Part shown: positions 24,318-33,154 of the stretch, one piece after another | How the letters are laid out: each line of letters opens with the position of its first letter | Numbering within the stretch: position 1 is the stretch's first letter | Origin: an uncultured Acetatifactor sp. | GTDB lineage: Bacteria; Bacillota; Clostridia; Lachnospirales; Lachnospiraceae | DNA: 34,314 nt | Direction of reading: 5' to 3' | NCBI GenBank assembly: GCA_934436245.1 | Contig: CAKSAM010000028.1 | Location: 1-34,314 of the forward strand | Made by a program: the position numbers and the translations under genes | Notes under the pieces: generated by a model | Told to the model about the DNA's origin: nothing | The model's input: only the letters and a program-made list of their open reading frames with translations | The model's database searches: none

Positions 24318-25877
24318 ATGATAAAGCTGGAAAAAGCGGCAACTAAGATCATGGCAGTCATCGGAACAGCAGTAATGCTGTTCCTGGTATTTTATTCCTG
24401 GAGATATACGAAAAGGTTCGTGGAGCTGGAGTATTATCTGGATGAAAAAGACAGTATCTTTTATAACCTTATTTTTAGTATGGTTGTTCTATTTCTGTGC
24501 AGTATGTTCTCAGGAATAGTTCAGAGGATTCCTGAAAAAGTCTTGCATCTGTTGGCAATTCTCGGAGCTGTGGCAGTGACCGGGTTTGGCATTTACTTTG
24601 CCCGTGCTGCCAGAGCTGTAGTAATATCAGATCAATATTATGTGGAACGTGCTGCAGAGGCTATGGCTACCGGTGATCTGGAATGGATAATTGCACAGGA
24701 ATATTACAGATTGTATCCTTTTCAACTGGGGATTGCGCAAATCTATACATTTTTATTCCGGCTTGCAGATTCTACGGACTTGATAGTACTACAGCAGATA
24801 CAGGCAGTCTGTGCTGGGATTACTTTGTATGCCGGTTTTAGAATCGTGAGGGAATTGTCAGGAAAGAGAATGGCAGAACTTCTGTATCTCATGGCAGAGA
24901 TTGTATTTTTGCCAATATATTGTTATGTGTTGTTTGTATATGGAGAGAGCCTGGGAATCTGTAGTGTAGTATGTGCAACATGGTGTTATCTTGTTGCCGG
25001 CAGATCAGGTGGTAACAAATGGAAAAAAATTGTACTCTGGTGTGTTATTGGATTGTTAATGACTCTTGCTTACGTGGTAAGGAGTGCGCTGCTAGTGGTA
25101 TGGATTGCTATGTTTATCATGCAGATTTTGCTAGTATTGAGAGAAAGACGCTGGAAGGGAATCTTTGCACTTGGTGGTGTACTGGCAGTGATGCTTGTAG
25201 GGCAAAACATTTTATGCAATATGGCAGAACAACAGATTGGACGTGATTACGGTTCCGGTGCACCGTATATTATGTGGGTTGCCATGGGAATGCAGGATAA
25301 TCCGGAACCGCAAAAGGGACCGGGAACCTGGAACGGTTATAATACTGATATTTATGAACAGGTTGGATATGACAGCCGGGAAGCTGCAAGCATAGCAAAG
25401 CAAAATCTTCGGGAACGATTTTCTGAATGGAGTAGAAATCCCAAAGAAGCCATAACATTTTTCAAGGAGAAATTACTGATTCAGTGGATCGAACCCACAT
25501 GCGGTGGGTTTGTTCTGACCAGATATCTGGATGAGCCGGAGGAATGGGTGCAGGAACTCTATTTCGGACAGAACAATGAGAAGGCATTATCTTTCCTGAA
25601 CCGGTATCAGGCAATCCTGTATCTGGCGATTCTGGGATATTATCTGGAAATCCTTTTCGGAAGAGTAAATGGGGTTAAAATCCTTCCGGGGATCATTTTT
25701 TTGGGAGGATTTTTTATCACTGTTCTCTGGGAGGCCAAGAGCCGTTATGTGTATCCCTATATCGTCATGATACTGCCCTGTGCGGCATGCAGTTTGGAAT
25801 ATTACAGTATTCTGATGCAAAACGGGCTGAAGAAAATAAGACAGGGAATTGTGGAACATATCAAAAGAGAAAAGTAG
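24318..25877 (+). CDS. Putative GT-C membrane glycosyltransferase, paralog 1 of 4
   Basis: This integral membrane protein of 519 residues has about 11-13 hydrophobic segments. Asp105-Gln106 sit in the first large external loop, followed by EYYRLYPFQLG. Further blocks are YAGFRIVREL, FVYGESLGICS, GSGAPYIMWVAMGMQ with GTWNGYN, FFKEKLLIQW and, from Trp471, WEAKSRYVYPY. The early external acidic residue and this loop and helix order are typical of GT-C enzymes (PMT/ArnT type), which move a sugar from a polyprenyl-phosphate carrier to an acceptor outside the membrane. No specific family can be assigned by eye. GAGGGG precedes the ATG, 15 bases after coaX. Donor and acceptor are unknown; a non-enzymatic membrane role is possible. 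Confidence 0.65.
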   Translation: MIKLEKAATKIMAVIGTAVMLFLVFYSWRYTKRFVELEYYLDEKDSIFYNLIFSMVVLFLCSMFSGIVQRIPEKVLHLLAILGAVAVTGFGIYFARAARAVVISDQYYVERAAEAMATGDLEWIIAQEYYRLYPFQLGIAQIYTFLFRLADSTDLIVLQQIQAVCAGITLYAGFRIVRELSGKRMAELLYLMAEIVFLPIYCYVLFVYGESLGICSVVCATWCYLVAGRSGGNKWKKIVLWCVIGLLMTLAYVVRSALLVVWIAMFIMQILLVLRERRWKGIFALGGVLAVMLVGQNILCNMAEQQIGRDYGSGAPYIMWVAMGMQDNPEPQKGPGTWNGYNTDIYEQVGYDSREAASIAKQNLRERFSEWSRNPKEAITFFKEKLLIQWIEPTCGGFVLTRYLDEPEEWVQELYFGQNNEKALSFLNRYQAILYLAILGYYLEILFGRVNGVKILPGIIFLGGFFITVLWEAKSRYVYPYIVMILPCAACSLEYYSILMQNGLKKIRQGIVEHIKREK

Positions 25878-25886
25878 AGTGAATCA

Positions 25887-27455
25887 ATGGACAAGTTGGA
25901 AAAAGCAGCAGTAAAGATCATGGCAGTTATCGGGACAGCAGTGATGTTGTTTCTGGTATTTTATTCCTGGAGATATACCAAGAATCTGGTTAGACCGGAA
26001 TACTACCTTGATGAGAAGGACAGTGTCTTATTTAACTTCCTTCTTTGCGCTGTTCTATTGCTGTTGAGCGGTATCCTGACGAAAGCAGTACAAAAAATTC
26101 CTGCGAGAGTGACGCATTTGCTGGCAATGATAGCTGCGGTGGCAGCGGCAGCGTTTGGAATTTGGCTGGCGAGAGCTGCCGGAGCGGTAAGCGATGCAGA
26201 CCAGTACTGTGTACAGAGAGCAGCAAAAGCTCTGGTGGACGGGGATATGGAATGGGTGTTGCAGCAGGATTACTTTGGAATTTACCGTTTCCAGTTGGGA
26301 CTGGCAGAGATCTTTTCTTTTTTCTTCCGGGTGATGGGGAATACGGAAGCAATCGCGGTTCAACAGATACAGGCAATCTTCGGTGGAATTACTTTGTATG
26401 TGGGATTTCGGATTGTCCGGGAACTTTCGGGGCAACGTCTGGCGGAATTGCTTTATCTACTGGCAGAAATAACTTTTTTGCCAATGTATTGCTATATGCT
26501 GTTTGTGTATGGAGAGAGTCTTGGAGTCTGCAGTGCGGTATGCGCCATCTGGTGCTACCTTATTGTCAGCAGACCGGGCGGAAAAACATGGACGAAATGC
26601 ATGTACTGGGCGGCAATCGGTTTCCTGATGACTTTGGCTTATGTGGCAAAAAGTGTGCTGCTTGTGGTATGGATTGCCATGTTTATCATGCAGATTCTGT
26701 TGGCGCTGAAAAACAAAAGCTGGAAAGGAATTATTGCGCTCTGTGGGGTACTGGCAGTGATGCTTGCCGGGGAAGAATTATTATGCAGTATGGCGGAACG
26801 GCAGATCGGGCAGGAGTACGGTTCGGGTGCTCCATATATTTTGTGGGTCGCCATGGGAACGCAGGAAAACGATGATCCCCAACGGGGACCGGGCACCTGG
26901 AATGGTTATAATGCAGATACTTATGTGCAGGCAGGATATGACGGTCGGGAGGCTGCAAGAATAGCGAAGGATGATCTTAAAAAACAGTATGCGGAATGGA
27001 GTGCAAATCCCGGACAGGCTATAACGTTTTACAAGGAAAAAATACTGATCCAGTGGATCGAACCTACCTATGGCGGATTTGTTATGACAGGTTCTCTGAA
27101 TGGTCCAAAGCATTGGGTGAATGAACTCTATTTTGGACAGGCCAATGAAAGAGCACTATCCTTCCTGAACCGGTATCAGGCAGTTCTGTATCTGGCAATT
27201 CTGGGATATTATTTAAGAATTCTTTCCGGAAAAGTAGATGGTGTCAAGATTCTTCCCGGAATTATTTTTCTGGGCGGATTTTTCATTACAATCTTCTGGG
27301 AGGCCAAGAGTCGTTATGTGTATCCCTATATCGTCATGATACTGCCCTGTGCGGCATGCAGTATAGAATATTATGGTGCGCTGGCGCAAAGTGGCCTGAA
27401 GAAGCTAAGACAGAGATTGATGGATTCCACCAATAGAAAAGAACAGGGGAAATAA
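25887..27455 (+). CDS. Putative GT-C membrane glycosyltransferase, paralog 2 of 4
   Basis: This 522-residue membrane protein is the closest relative of paralog 1, with the same layout along the whole length. It keeps Asp105-Gln106, YRFQLGLAEI, FVYGESLGVCS, GSGAPYILWVAMGTQ, GTWNGYN, FYKEKILIQWIEPTYGGF and WEAKSRYVYPY from Trp471. The first 30 residues (VIGTAVMLFLVFYSWRYTK) match paralogs 1 and 3 almost exactly, also at the DNA level. It starts nine bases after the stop codon of paralog 1 with a poor ribosome site, so it relies on coupling. Differences from paralog 1 are concentrated in residues 30-100 and in the loop after Asp105, regions that could set donor or acceptor choice (inference). 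Confidence 0.65.
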   Translation: MDKLEKAAVKIMAVIGTAVMLFLVFYSWRYTKNLVRPEYYLDEKDSVLFNFLLCAVLLLLSGILTKAVQKIPARVTHLLAMIAAVAAAAFGIWLARAAGAVSDADQYCVQRAAKALVDGDMEWVLQQDYFGIYRFQLGLAEIFSFFFRVMGNTEAIAVQQIQAIFGGITLYVGFRIVRELSGQRLAELLYLLAEITFLPMYCYMLFVYGESLGVCSAVCAIWCYLIVSRPGGKTWTKCMYWAAIGFLMTLAYVAKSVLLVVWIAMFIMQILLALKNKSWKGIIALCGVLAVMLAGEELLCSMAERQIGQEYGSGAPYILWVAMGTQENDDPQRGPGTWNGYNADTYVQAGYDGREAARIAKDDLKKQYAEWSANPGQAITFYKEKILIQWIEPTYGGFVMTGSLNGPKHWVNELYFGQANERALSFLNRYQAVLYLAILGYYLRILSGKVDGVKILPGIIFLGGFFITIFWEAKSRYVYPYIVMILPCAACSIEYYGALAQSGLKKLRQRLMDSTNRKEQGK

Positions 27456-29000
27456 ATGGACAAGTTGGAAAAAACGGCAACAAAGATCATGGCAGTTATC
27501 GGAACAGCGGTCATGCTGTTTCTGGTATTTTATTCCTGGAGATATACGAAAATATTATTTTCAAATGAAGTTTTTCAGAATGAAAAGGATAGTATCCTTT
27601 GGAATCTACTTCTCTTTGTGGGCATATTTGTTCTGACAGGCGTTCTGGCAACATTCCTGAGCAGGGTGCCCAAAGGGGTAATGCATGTGGCGGCGATAGT
27701 CTGCTCAGTGGTGGCAGTGATTTTCAGCCTCTGGCTGATCAGGGATGCAAGAGCTTATTGCGTGGGAGACCAATACCATTCTTTTCTGGCGGCACAGGCG
27801 CTTTTTAACGGTGACACGGAGTGGATGAGGGACTATCATTATTTTCAGATGTTTCCTTTTCAGTTAGGACTTTCGGCAATTTACTCCCTTTTTTTTCGTA
27901 TTGCCGGGCAGGCAGACTGGGTGATCCTTCAGAACATGCAGGCTATATGCGCAGGTGCAATTCTGTATGCCGGATATCGCATTGTAAGACAATTGTTTCA
28001 GAACAGAGCAGCGGAAGCAATCTATCTGATTCTGGAGTTACTGTTTGTACCGTTGTATTGCTACACCTTGTTTATTTATGGAGAAACTATCGGTACCTGT
28101 AGCGCTGTGCTCGCCATCTGGTTTTATCTGGAGGCCAACCGGACGGATAGAAAAAAGGGGAGCAGACTATTGTTCTGGGTGTTGACAGCACTTATGCTCT
28201 CTGTGATGTATTTGGCTCGCAGCGGACTTCTTGTGATATGGATCGCTATGGTGATCATGCAACTTCTGGTATTCTGTCAAAACAGGAACCTAAAATGGTT
28301 TTTAACGGGAGTGGTTGCACTGGCAAGTGTATTTTTATTGTCTCAATTTGTATATTCCACTATAGAAAAACAGATTGGAACAAAATTTGATTCCGGTGCT
28401 CCTTACATTTTATGGATCGCTATGGGAATGCAGGAAGATGTTCCGGAGAGAGGTCCCGGTGCCTACAATGGTTATAATGAGGTGATCTATGGGGAAGTGG
28501 AAGGTGACACGAAAGCCGCCTCAGACATTGCAAAAGAATATTTATCTGAAAGATGGGGAGACTGGTTGCACCATCCCGGACAAATGATCAGCTTTTTTAA
28601 GGATAAGAGCCTGTTTGAATGGAATGACCCCACTTACGGCTGCTTTATGATGACCTGTTACATGGATGAACCGGAACAATGGGTGAATGACTGTTATAAC
28701 GGTTCCGGATATGAACGGATCAGAGGATTTCTGAACCGCTACCAGGCAATGATTTATCTGGCGGTTCTGGGATATTTTGTGATGATATTCACTGGAAAAT
28801 TACGGGGAGTACAAATTCTTCCGGGGATCATTTTGCTGGGTGGTTTTTTCTTCACCATGATCTGGGAGGCCAAGAGCAGGTATGTGTACCCCTATATCGT
28901 CATGATATTGCCCTGTGCGGCGTACAGCGTGGTATATTATGTGGGATGGTTTCAAACGTTGTTGATGAAGCAGGTGGCTAAAAGGAGAGCGTATGAATAA
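27456..29000 (+). CDS. Putative GT-C membrane glycosyltransferase, paralog 3 of 4
   Basis: This 514-residue protein shares the N-terminal segment of paralogs 1 and 2 but is more diverged after it. It retains Asp105-Gln106, FPFQLGLSAIY, YAGYRIVRQL, FIYGETIGTCS, SGAPYILWIAMGMQ, GAYNGYN, FFKDKSLFEWNDPTYGCF and WEAKSRYVYPY from Trp470. The start codon follows the stop of paralog 2 with no gap; AGGGGA lies five bases upstream, inside the previous gene. The changes WNDPT for WIEPT and GAYNGYN for GTWNGYN are shared in part with paralog 4. Function as for paralog 1. Confidence 0.65.
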   Translation: MDKLEKTATKIMAVIGTAVMLFLVFYSWRYTKILFSNEVFQNEKDSILWNLLLFVGIFVLTGVLATFLSRVPKGVMHVAAIVCSVVAVIFSLWLIRDARAYCVGDQYHSFLAAQALFNGDTEWMRDYHYFQMFPFQLGLSAIYSLFFRIAGQADWVILQNMQAICAGAILYAGYRIVRQLFQNRAAEAIYLILELLFVPLYCYTLFIYGETIGTCSAVLAIWFYLEANRTDRKKGSRLLFWVLTALMLSVMYLARSGLLVIWIAMVIMQLLVFCQNRNLKWFLTGVVALASVFLLSQFVYSTIEKQIGTKFDSGAPYILWIAMGMQEDVPERGPGAYNGYNEVIYGEVEGDTKAASDIAKEYLSERWGDWLHHPGQMISFFKDKSLFEWNDPTYGCFMMTCYMDEPEQWVNDCYNGSGYERIRGFLNRYQAMIYLAVLGYFVMIFTGKLRGVQILPGIILLGGFFFTMIWEAKSRYVYPYIVMILPCAAYSVVYYVGWFQTLLMKQVAKRRAYE

Positions 29001-30540
29001 AATACTGGTTTTTTGCGAAAAAGTAATAGCAGTGGTCGGATGCTTGATTTTTGCAGTATTGAGTTATTATTCTTTTCGCTACACTCTTTTAAAGCAATAT
29101 AATAGTACTATGCTTGAAAATCGTGACAATTTGCCGGTGCATTTTTTGGCAGTGGCGGTAATGCTTGTTATTTCCTGCGTTTTATATCGTATAAGCCATA
29201 AAATATCCGCAAAAGCTGTACATGTGATGGCGGTGCTGCTTTCCGGATTGGTATTTTTTGTTTGTATTGCTATCTATATGAGTGCAGAATTTCTGCCTAT
29301 TGTGGATCAGGGACATGTTTATATGAATGCCGTAGCTATTGCGGATAAAGAAGTCGGTCATATTATAGAGCCGGAATACTATATTTTATACAGCTTTCAG
29401 ATTGGTTTGACGGAGCTGATGGCATTGGCCATGAAACTTACCGGTAATACGACAGTAGGAATGCTTGAAATCATACAATCCCTGTTTTCCGGAATGGCTA
29501 CATATGCCGGATTTCGAATTACCAGAGAACTTTTTCACAGGACTAATATAGAGGTAATCTATTTGTTGTTGACAATTCTGTTTTTACCACAATATCTGTA
29601 TGCCATGTTTATATATGGGGAAAGTCTGGGAATTTGTGCCACTATGTATGCGTGCTTATTTTTCCTGCTGGCAAACAGGAAAAAAATGTCGATCTTAAGG
29701 TCAGTATGGTATTACGCAGCAATGATATTATGTATGGATGCTGCATACCTTGCCAGGGGTGCTATGATGATAGCATGCATTGCAATGTTGATACTGCAGA
29801 TTATGTTCTGTCTGAAACAGAAAAAATATTATCGTTTGCTCCCAGTACTTATGCTTTTCCCGGTTCTTATTATGACGGGAAAAGGAATGACAGCCTTAGC
29901 AGAGAGACAATCGCAGTTTGATTACGGTGACGGATGCCCCAAGATCATGTGGGTAGCCATGGGATTACAGGAAAATGAAGGCGATCCGCAATGCCCTGGT
30001 ACTTATAACGGTTTCAATGCGGATACTTACAGTGCCTGTGATTATGATGCAAAAACAACGGCAGAGATCGGTAAAGATGAAATCAGGAAGATTTTGGGAG
30101 AATGGGGTCGAAATCCAGGAAAAATGTTGAACTTTTTTAAACGCAAGATGGTTTATCAATGGAATGATCCTTCCTATGACGCTTTTTTTTCCACTTATTA
30201 TATGGAAAATCAGAAAGAGTGGTTGGATAGAGTATATTTTGATGATGCCGTACATTCCAGGGTGGTTCAATTTATGAATAACTACCAGTTTCTGGTATAC
30301 CTTATGCTGTTGATGTATTTTCTGAAAAACTTGTCAGGAAAAAATGAGATTGAGGCACTGCTTCCGGTTCTGATACTCATTGGTGGATTTTTATTCAGTC
30401 TGATCTGGGAAGGAAGAAGCCGTTATGTATATCCATATATTGTGATCGCACTGCCATGCGCAGCGGCGGGAATTCATTATACGGAGCAGTGGATAGAAAG
30501 AATACTGTATAATTGCGGAAAAAAACGGAGACGTCAGTAA
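28993..30540 (+). CDS. Putative GT-C membrane glycosyltransferase, paralog 4 of 4
   Basis: This 515-residue protein is the most divergent of the four. It has its own N-terminus (VVGCLIFAVLSYYSFRYTL) but the same hydrophobic profile. It still has Asp105-Gln106, YSFQIGLTEL, YAGFRITREL, FIYGESLGICA, PKIMWVAMGLQ, GTYNGFN, FFKRKMVYQWNDPSYDAF and, from Trp472, WEGRSRYVYPY, where Glu-Gly-Arg replaces Glu-Ala-Lys. It overlaps paralog 3 by eight bases and has AAGGAG six bases before the ATG. Its codons look more AT-rich than those of dusB downstream. It ends 33 bases before dusB with no terminator between. Confidence 0.62.
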   Translation: MNKILVFCEKVIAVVGCLIFAVLSYYSFRYTLLKQYNSTMLENRDNLPVHFLAVAVMLVISCVLYRISHKISAKAVHVMAVLLSGLVFFVCIAIYMSAEFLPIVDQGHVYMNAVAIADKEVGHIIEPEYYILYSFQIGLTELMALAMKLTGNTTVGMLEIIQSLFSGMATYAGFRITRELFHRTNIEVIYLLLTILFLPQYLYAMFIYGESLGICATMYACLFFLLANRKKMSILRSVWYYAAMILCMDAAYLARGAMMIACIAMLILQIMFCLKQKKYYRLLPVLMLFPVLIMTGKGMTALAERQSQFDYGDGCPKIMWVAMGLQENEGDPQCPGTYNGFNADTYSACDYDAKTTAEIGKDEIRKILGEWGRNPGKMLNFFKRKMVYQWNDPSYDAFFSTYYMENQKEWLDRVYFDDAVHSRVVQFMNNYQFLVYLMLLMYFLKNLSGKNEIEALLPVLILIGGFLFSLIWEGRSRYVYPYIVIALPCAAAGIHYTEQWIERILYNCGKKRRRQ

Positions 30541-30573
30541 GGGCGGATAAGAAAAGACAGAAATGAGGAAGAT

Positions 30574-31548
30574 ATGAATAAATTACAGATTGGCAACGTG
30601 ACTCTGGACAATCCCGTTATCCTGGCACCCATGGCAGGCGTATCCGACCTGCCATTTCGTCTGCTCTGCAGAGAAATGGGAGCAGCTCTGGTGTGCATGG
30701 AGATGGTCAGCGCCAAGGCCATATATTATCACAATAAAAATACGGATAGTCTCATGGAGATTCATCCGGATGAAGTGCCTGCATCACTGCAGTTGTTCGG
30801 CTCGGATCCGCAGATTCTTTCAGAGATGGCGAAACGTATTGAGGAACGGCCTTTTTCCATTCTGGATCTGAACATGGGATGCCCGGTGCCAAAGGTCGTG
30901 AACAACGGAGAGGGCTCTGCGCTGATGAAGGATCCGAAGCTGGTGGAGCAGATTCTGACGGCGCTGGTAAAGGCTATCCACAAGCCGGTGACGGTGAAGA
31001 TCCGCAAGGGATTTGACGATGATCATGTGAATGCCGTGGAGATCGCAAAGATCGCAGAAGCCTGCGGTGTGGCAGCCGTGGCGGTACACGGACGGACCAG
31101 AGCACAGTACTACAGCGGACAGGCAGACTGGGATATTATTGCACAGGTGAAAAATGCAGTTAAGATCCCTGTCATCGGCAACGGCGATGTGGATACTCCC
31201 CAGAAGGCCAGGGCCATTCTGGAACAGACCGGCTGCGATGGTGTCATGATCGGCCGGGCGGCAGAGGGGAACCCCTGGATTTTCCGGGAGGTGGTATCGT
31301 ACCTTACGAACGGAACAATCCCGGCGCGCCCCACCAACCGGGAGAAACGGGAACTGATCCTGCGCCATGCGGCACTGCAGCTGGAATACAAGGGGGAATA
31401 CACCGGTGTCCGGGAGATGCGCAAGCACCTGTCCTGGTATACGGTAGGAATGCCTCATTCCGCACATTTCCGCCAGACCATCAACACCATGGAAAAAATG
31501 GACGAGCTCATACAGGGGGTACAGGAGATTTTTCCTGATGAAGAGTAG
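30574..31548 (+). CDS. dusB: tRNA-dihydrouridine synthase B
   Basis: This 324-residue flavoenzyme reduces specific uridines in tRNA D-loops. The FMN-binding TIM barrel starts PVILAPMAGVSDLPFR. The catalytic Cys103 is in DLNMGCPVPK; VKIRKGF, VHGRTRAQYYSG, GNGDV and GVMIGRAAEGNPW follow. A C-terminal helical RNA-binding domain covers about 245-324. GAGGA is four bases before the ATG. It is 33 bases after the membrane-gene array, with no obvious promoter, so it may depend on transcription through the array or from upstream. Confidence 0.95.
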   Translation: MNKLQIGNVTLDNPVILAPMAGVSDLPFRLLCREMGAALVCMEMVSAKAIYYHNKNTDSLMEIHPDEVPASLQLFGSDPQILSEMAKRIEERPFSILDLNMGCPVPKVVNNGEGSALMKDPKLVEQILTALVKAIHKPVTVKIRKGFDDDHVNAVEIAKIAEACGVAAVAVHGRTRAQYYSGQADWDIIAQVKNAVKIPVIGNGDVDTPQKARAILEQTGCDGVMIGRAAEGNPWIFREVVSYLTNGTIPARPTNREKRELILRHAALQLEYKGEYTGVREMRKHLSWYTVGMPHSAHFRQTINTMEKMDELIQGVQEIFPDEE

Positions 31549-31632
31549 CTTGGAATTTTGTATATAAGCTATAATCATGCATGTGACGGTGACGAGGATG
31601 CATATTATTAGCCTTGCTGCATACAATGGAGC

Positions 31633-32577
31633 ATGGACACAATTTTATATCTCTATCCTGTACGAAAGACAACGGATTCTGTCCGGGAGCAGAGACAGAT
31701 CCGGAAGGAGAATTGTAAAGGTGGATGGTGGGGAAAACTTCGCACACACTTCCCCGGTCTGTGGATAACTACCGGGGATGACGGAGCGGAACAACCAGAA
31801 CTGCAGGTGATCCGGACAGAGTATTTTTTCCCGGAATATCGACTGGTAAAAGCTGCTGTCGCCGGATATGCCGGACATGGAGACCGCCGGGATGGAACCG
31901 TTGCAGTGAAATCCGGAAAAGAGTGGGGAAAAGACAGGAAATGGATGGAACGAAGAATTGAAGCACAATTGCGAGAACTGACAGAGGATCCGGATCACAC
32001 CTATGTTGTGTGCCGTGAGCCTCTTTCTTTTTATTTTGGAAGAGAATTCCGGGAATATCTGCAGCAGAATTGGGTGGAACATCTGCTACGGTATGGGGAG
32101 AAGGCGGATGGATGTCCCAAGTATCCTGATCTGGTGATTCTGGGACGAAATGCCTTTTTGACATATGTGGTGCTGCGATATGCGGAGAAGCTGCGCAGGG
32201 TGGGCTGGTATCTTACGGAGAGACAGTATCGAGAGGAAGAGGACTGGCTCGTGGAGGAACTGGAGGAAGAATACGGTCTGATTCCCGGACTTCATCTGCT
32301 GGCAACGGATTCGGATTATAGACGGATACGGCTGCAGGATACGGAACCTTGTGTAGTACTGGATTTTTGCGATAACGAAAAAATCTACGGAGCAGATCTG
32401 GGAAAGGGTAGTATCTGGCTGGATTTTACGGCCTCGGAGGAAAAGGAGAGAAGGTTTGCAATACAATGTCCCGGAATTCTCTATTTTTCGTTGAAAAAAG
32501 AATGGAAAGAACCCCGAAAAGCCTTGGAATACCTTGACACCATCAGTAAAAATGGGTATAATAACTCGGTTGATTAG
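31633..32577 (+). CDS. Unknown protein between dusB and greA
   Basis: I do not recognise this protein of 314 residues. It has no signal peptide or membrane segments and is rich in charged residues. An Arg/Lys- and Trp-rich N-terminal region (to about 110) is followed by a likely alpha/beta region with PLSFYFGREFREYLQQNW, YPDLVILGR, YAEKLRRVGWYLTER, GLHLLATDSDYRRIRL and CVVLDFCDNEKIYGADLGKG. The Asp-rich strand ends and the segment DLVILG hint at a nucleotide- or nucleic acid-related fold, but this is weak. The start has only GGAG one base away, so it may be further in. A -10-like TATAAT lies at 31570. Its last codons contain the greA promoter. Confidence 0.7.
   Translation: MDTILYLYPVRKTTDSVREQRQIRKENCKGGWWGKLRTHFPGLWITTGDDGAEQPELQVIRTEYFFPEYRLVKAAVAGYAGHGDRRDGTVAVKSGKEWGKDRKWMERRIEAQLRELTEDPDHTYVVCREPLSFYFGREFREYLQQNWVEHLLRYGEKADGCPKYPDLVILGRNAFLTYVVLRYAEKLRRVGWYLTERQYREEEDWLVEELEEEYGLIPGLHLLATDSDYRRIRLQDTEPCVVLDFCDNEKIYGADLGKGSIWLDFTASEEKERRFAIQCPGILYFSLKKEWKEPRKALEYLDTISKNGYNNSVD
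32534..32562 (+). promoter_or_regulatory. Full-consensus sigma-A promoter for greA-lysS
   Basis: TTGACA (32534-32539) and TATAAT (32557-32562) are separated by exactly 17 bases, a perfect match to consensus. The whole element sits inside the last codons of the upstream gene. Transcription would begin near 32569, giving a leader of about 70 bases before greA. Confidence 0.88.
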
Positions 32578-32638
32578 GCAGTTATGTTGCCGGGAGTGTC
32601 GGTAGCGCAAAATATAGAAAACAGGAAGGTGCGGTATC

Positions 32639-33127
32639 ATGCAGGAAAAGAAAAACATTTTGACCTACGAAGGCCTCAGAAAATATGAGGATGAGTTACA
32701 TGATCTGAAAGTGGTAAAACGTCAGGAAGTTGCCCAGAAGATCAAGGAAGCAAGAGAGCAGGGAGACCTGTCCGAGAACGCTGAGTACGATGCAGCGAAG
32801 GATGAGCAGAGAGACATCGAAGCCCGTATCGAAGAGCTGGAGAAGATCCTGAAGAATGCAGAAGTCGTAGTTGAGGATGAAGTAGATCTGGATAAGATCA
32901 ACATCGGCTGCCAGGTCAAGATCCTGGATATCGAATACAGCGAAGAGCTGGATTACAAGATCGTAGGTTCCACCGAGGCGAACAGCTTAAAGGGCAAGAT
33001 CTCCAACGAGAGCCCCGTAGGTAAGGCACTGATCGGCCATAAGGTCGGCGATACCGTAGAAGTAGAGACACCCGCAGGTGTATTCGCATATAAGATTCTG
33101 GAGATCCAGAGAAGTAACGTTGAGTAA
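32639..33127 (+). CDS. greA: Transcription elongation factor GreA
   Basis: This 162-residue factor rescues backtracked RNA polymerase by stimulating transcript cleavage. The N-terminal coiled coil (to about 80) carries the acidic tip in [16 protein letters not shown], and the C-terminal FKBP-like domain contains [18 protein letters not shown]. Length is standard. AGGAAGGT lies eight bases before ATG 32639. lysS follows after 27 bases, an arrangement common in Firmicutes; both are probably transcribed from the promoter at 32534. Confidence 0.97.
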   Translation: MQEKKNILTYEGLRKYEDELHDLKVVKRQEVAQKIKEAREQGDLSENAEYDAAKDEQRDIEARIEELEKILKNAEVVVEDEVDLDKINIGCQVKILDIEYSEELDYKIVGSTEANSLKGKISNESPVGKALIGHKVGDTVEVETPAGVFAYKILEIQRSNVE

Positions 33128-33154
33128 GTAAGATAGAGTAAGGAGTGGAAAAAA

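Larger units (their letters stand above)
24318..30540 (+). repeat. Tandem array of four homologous genes
   Basis: Four genes of nearly equal length (about 1545-1570 bases) lie head to tail in one orientation. Units 1-3 share near-identical DNA at their 5' ends (for example around 24392, 25961 and 27523, at the segment encoding FLVFYSWRY) and at the 3' segment encoding WEAKSRYVYPYIVMILPCAA. Unit 4 keeps only protein-level similarity. The array separates coaX from dusB. Confidence 0.85.

Noticed and set aside
24318..30540. Array as a mobile element or O-antigen polymerase/flippase cluster
   Set aside because: No transposase, integrase, terminal repeats or tRNA end is seen, and the acidic external-loop motif and YVYPY block fit GT-C enzymes better than Wzx or Wzy.
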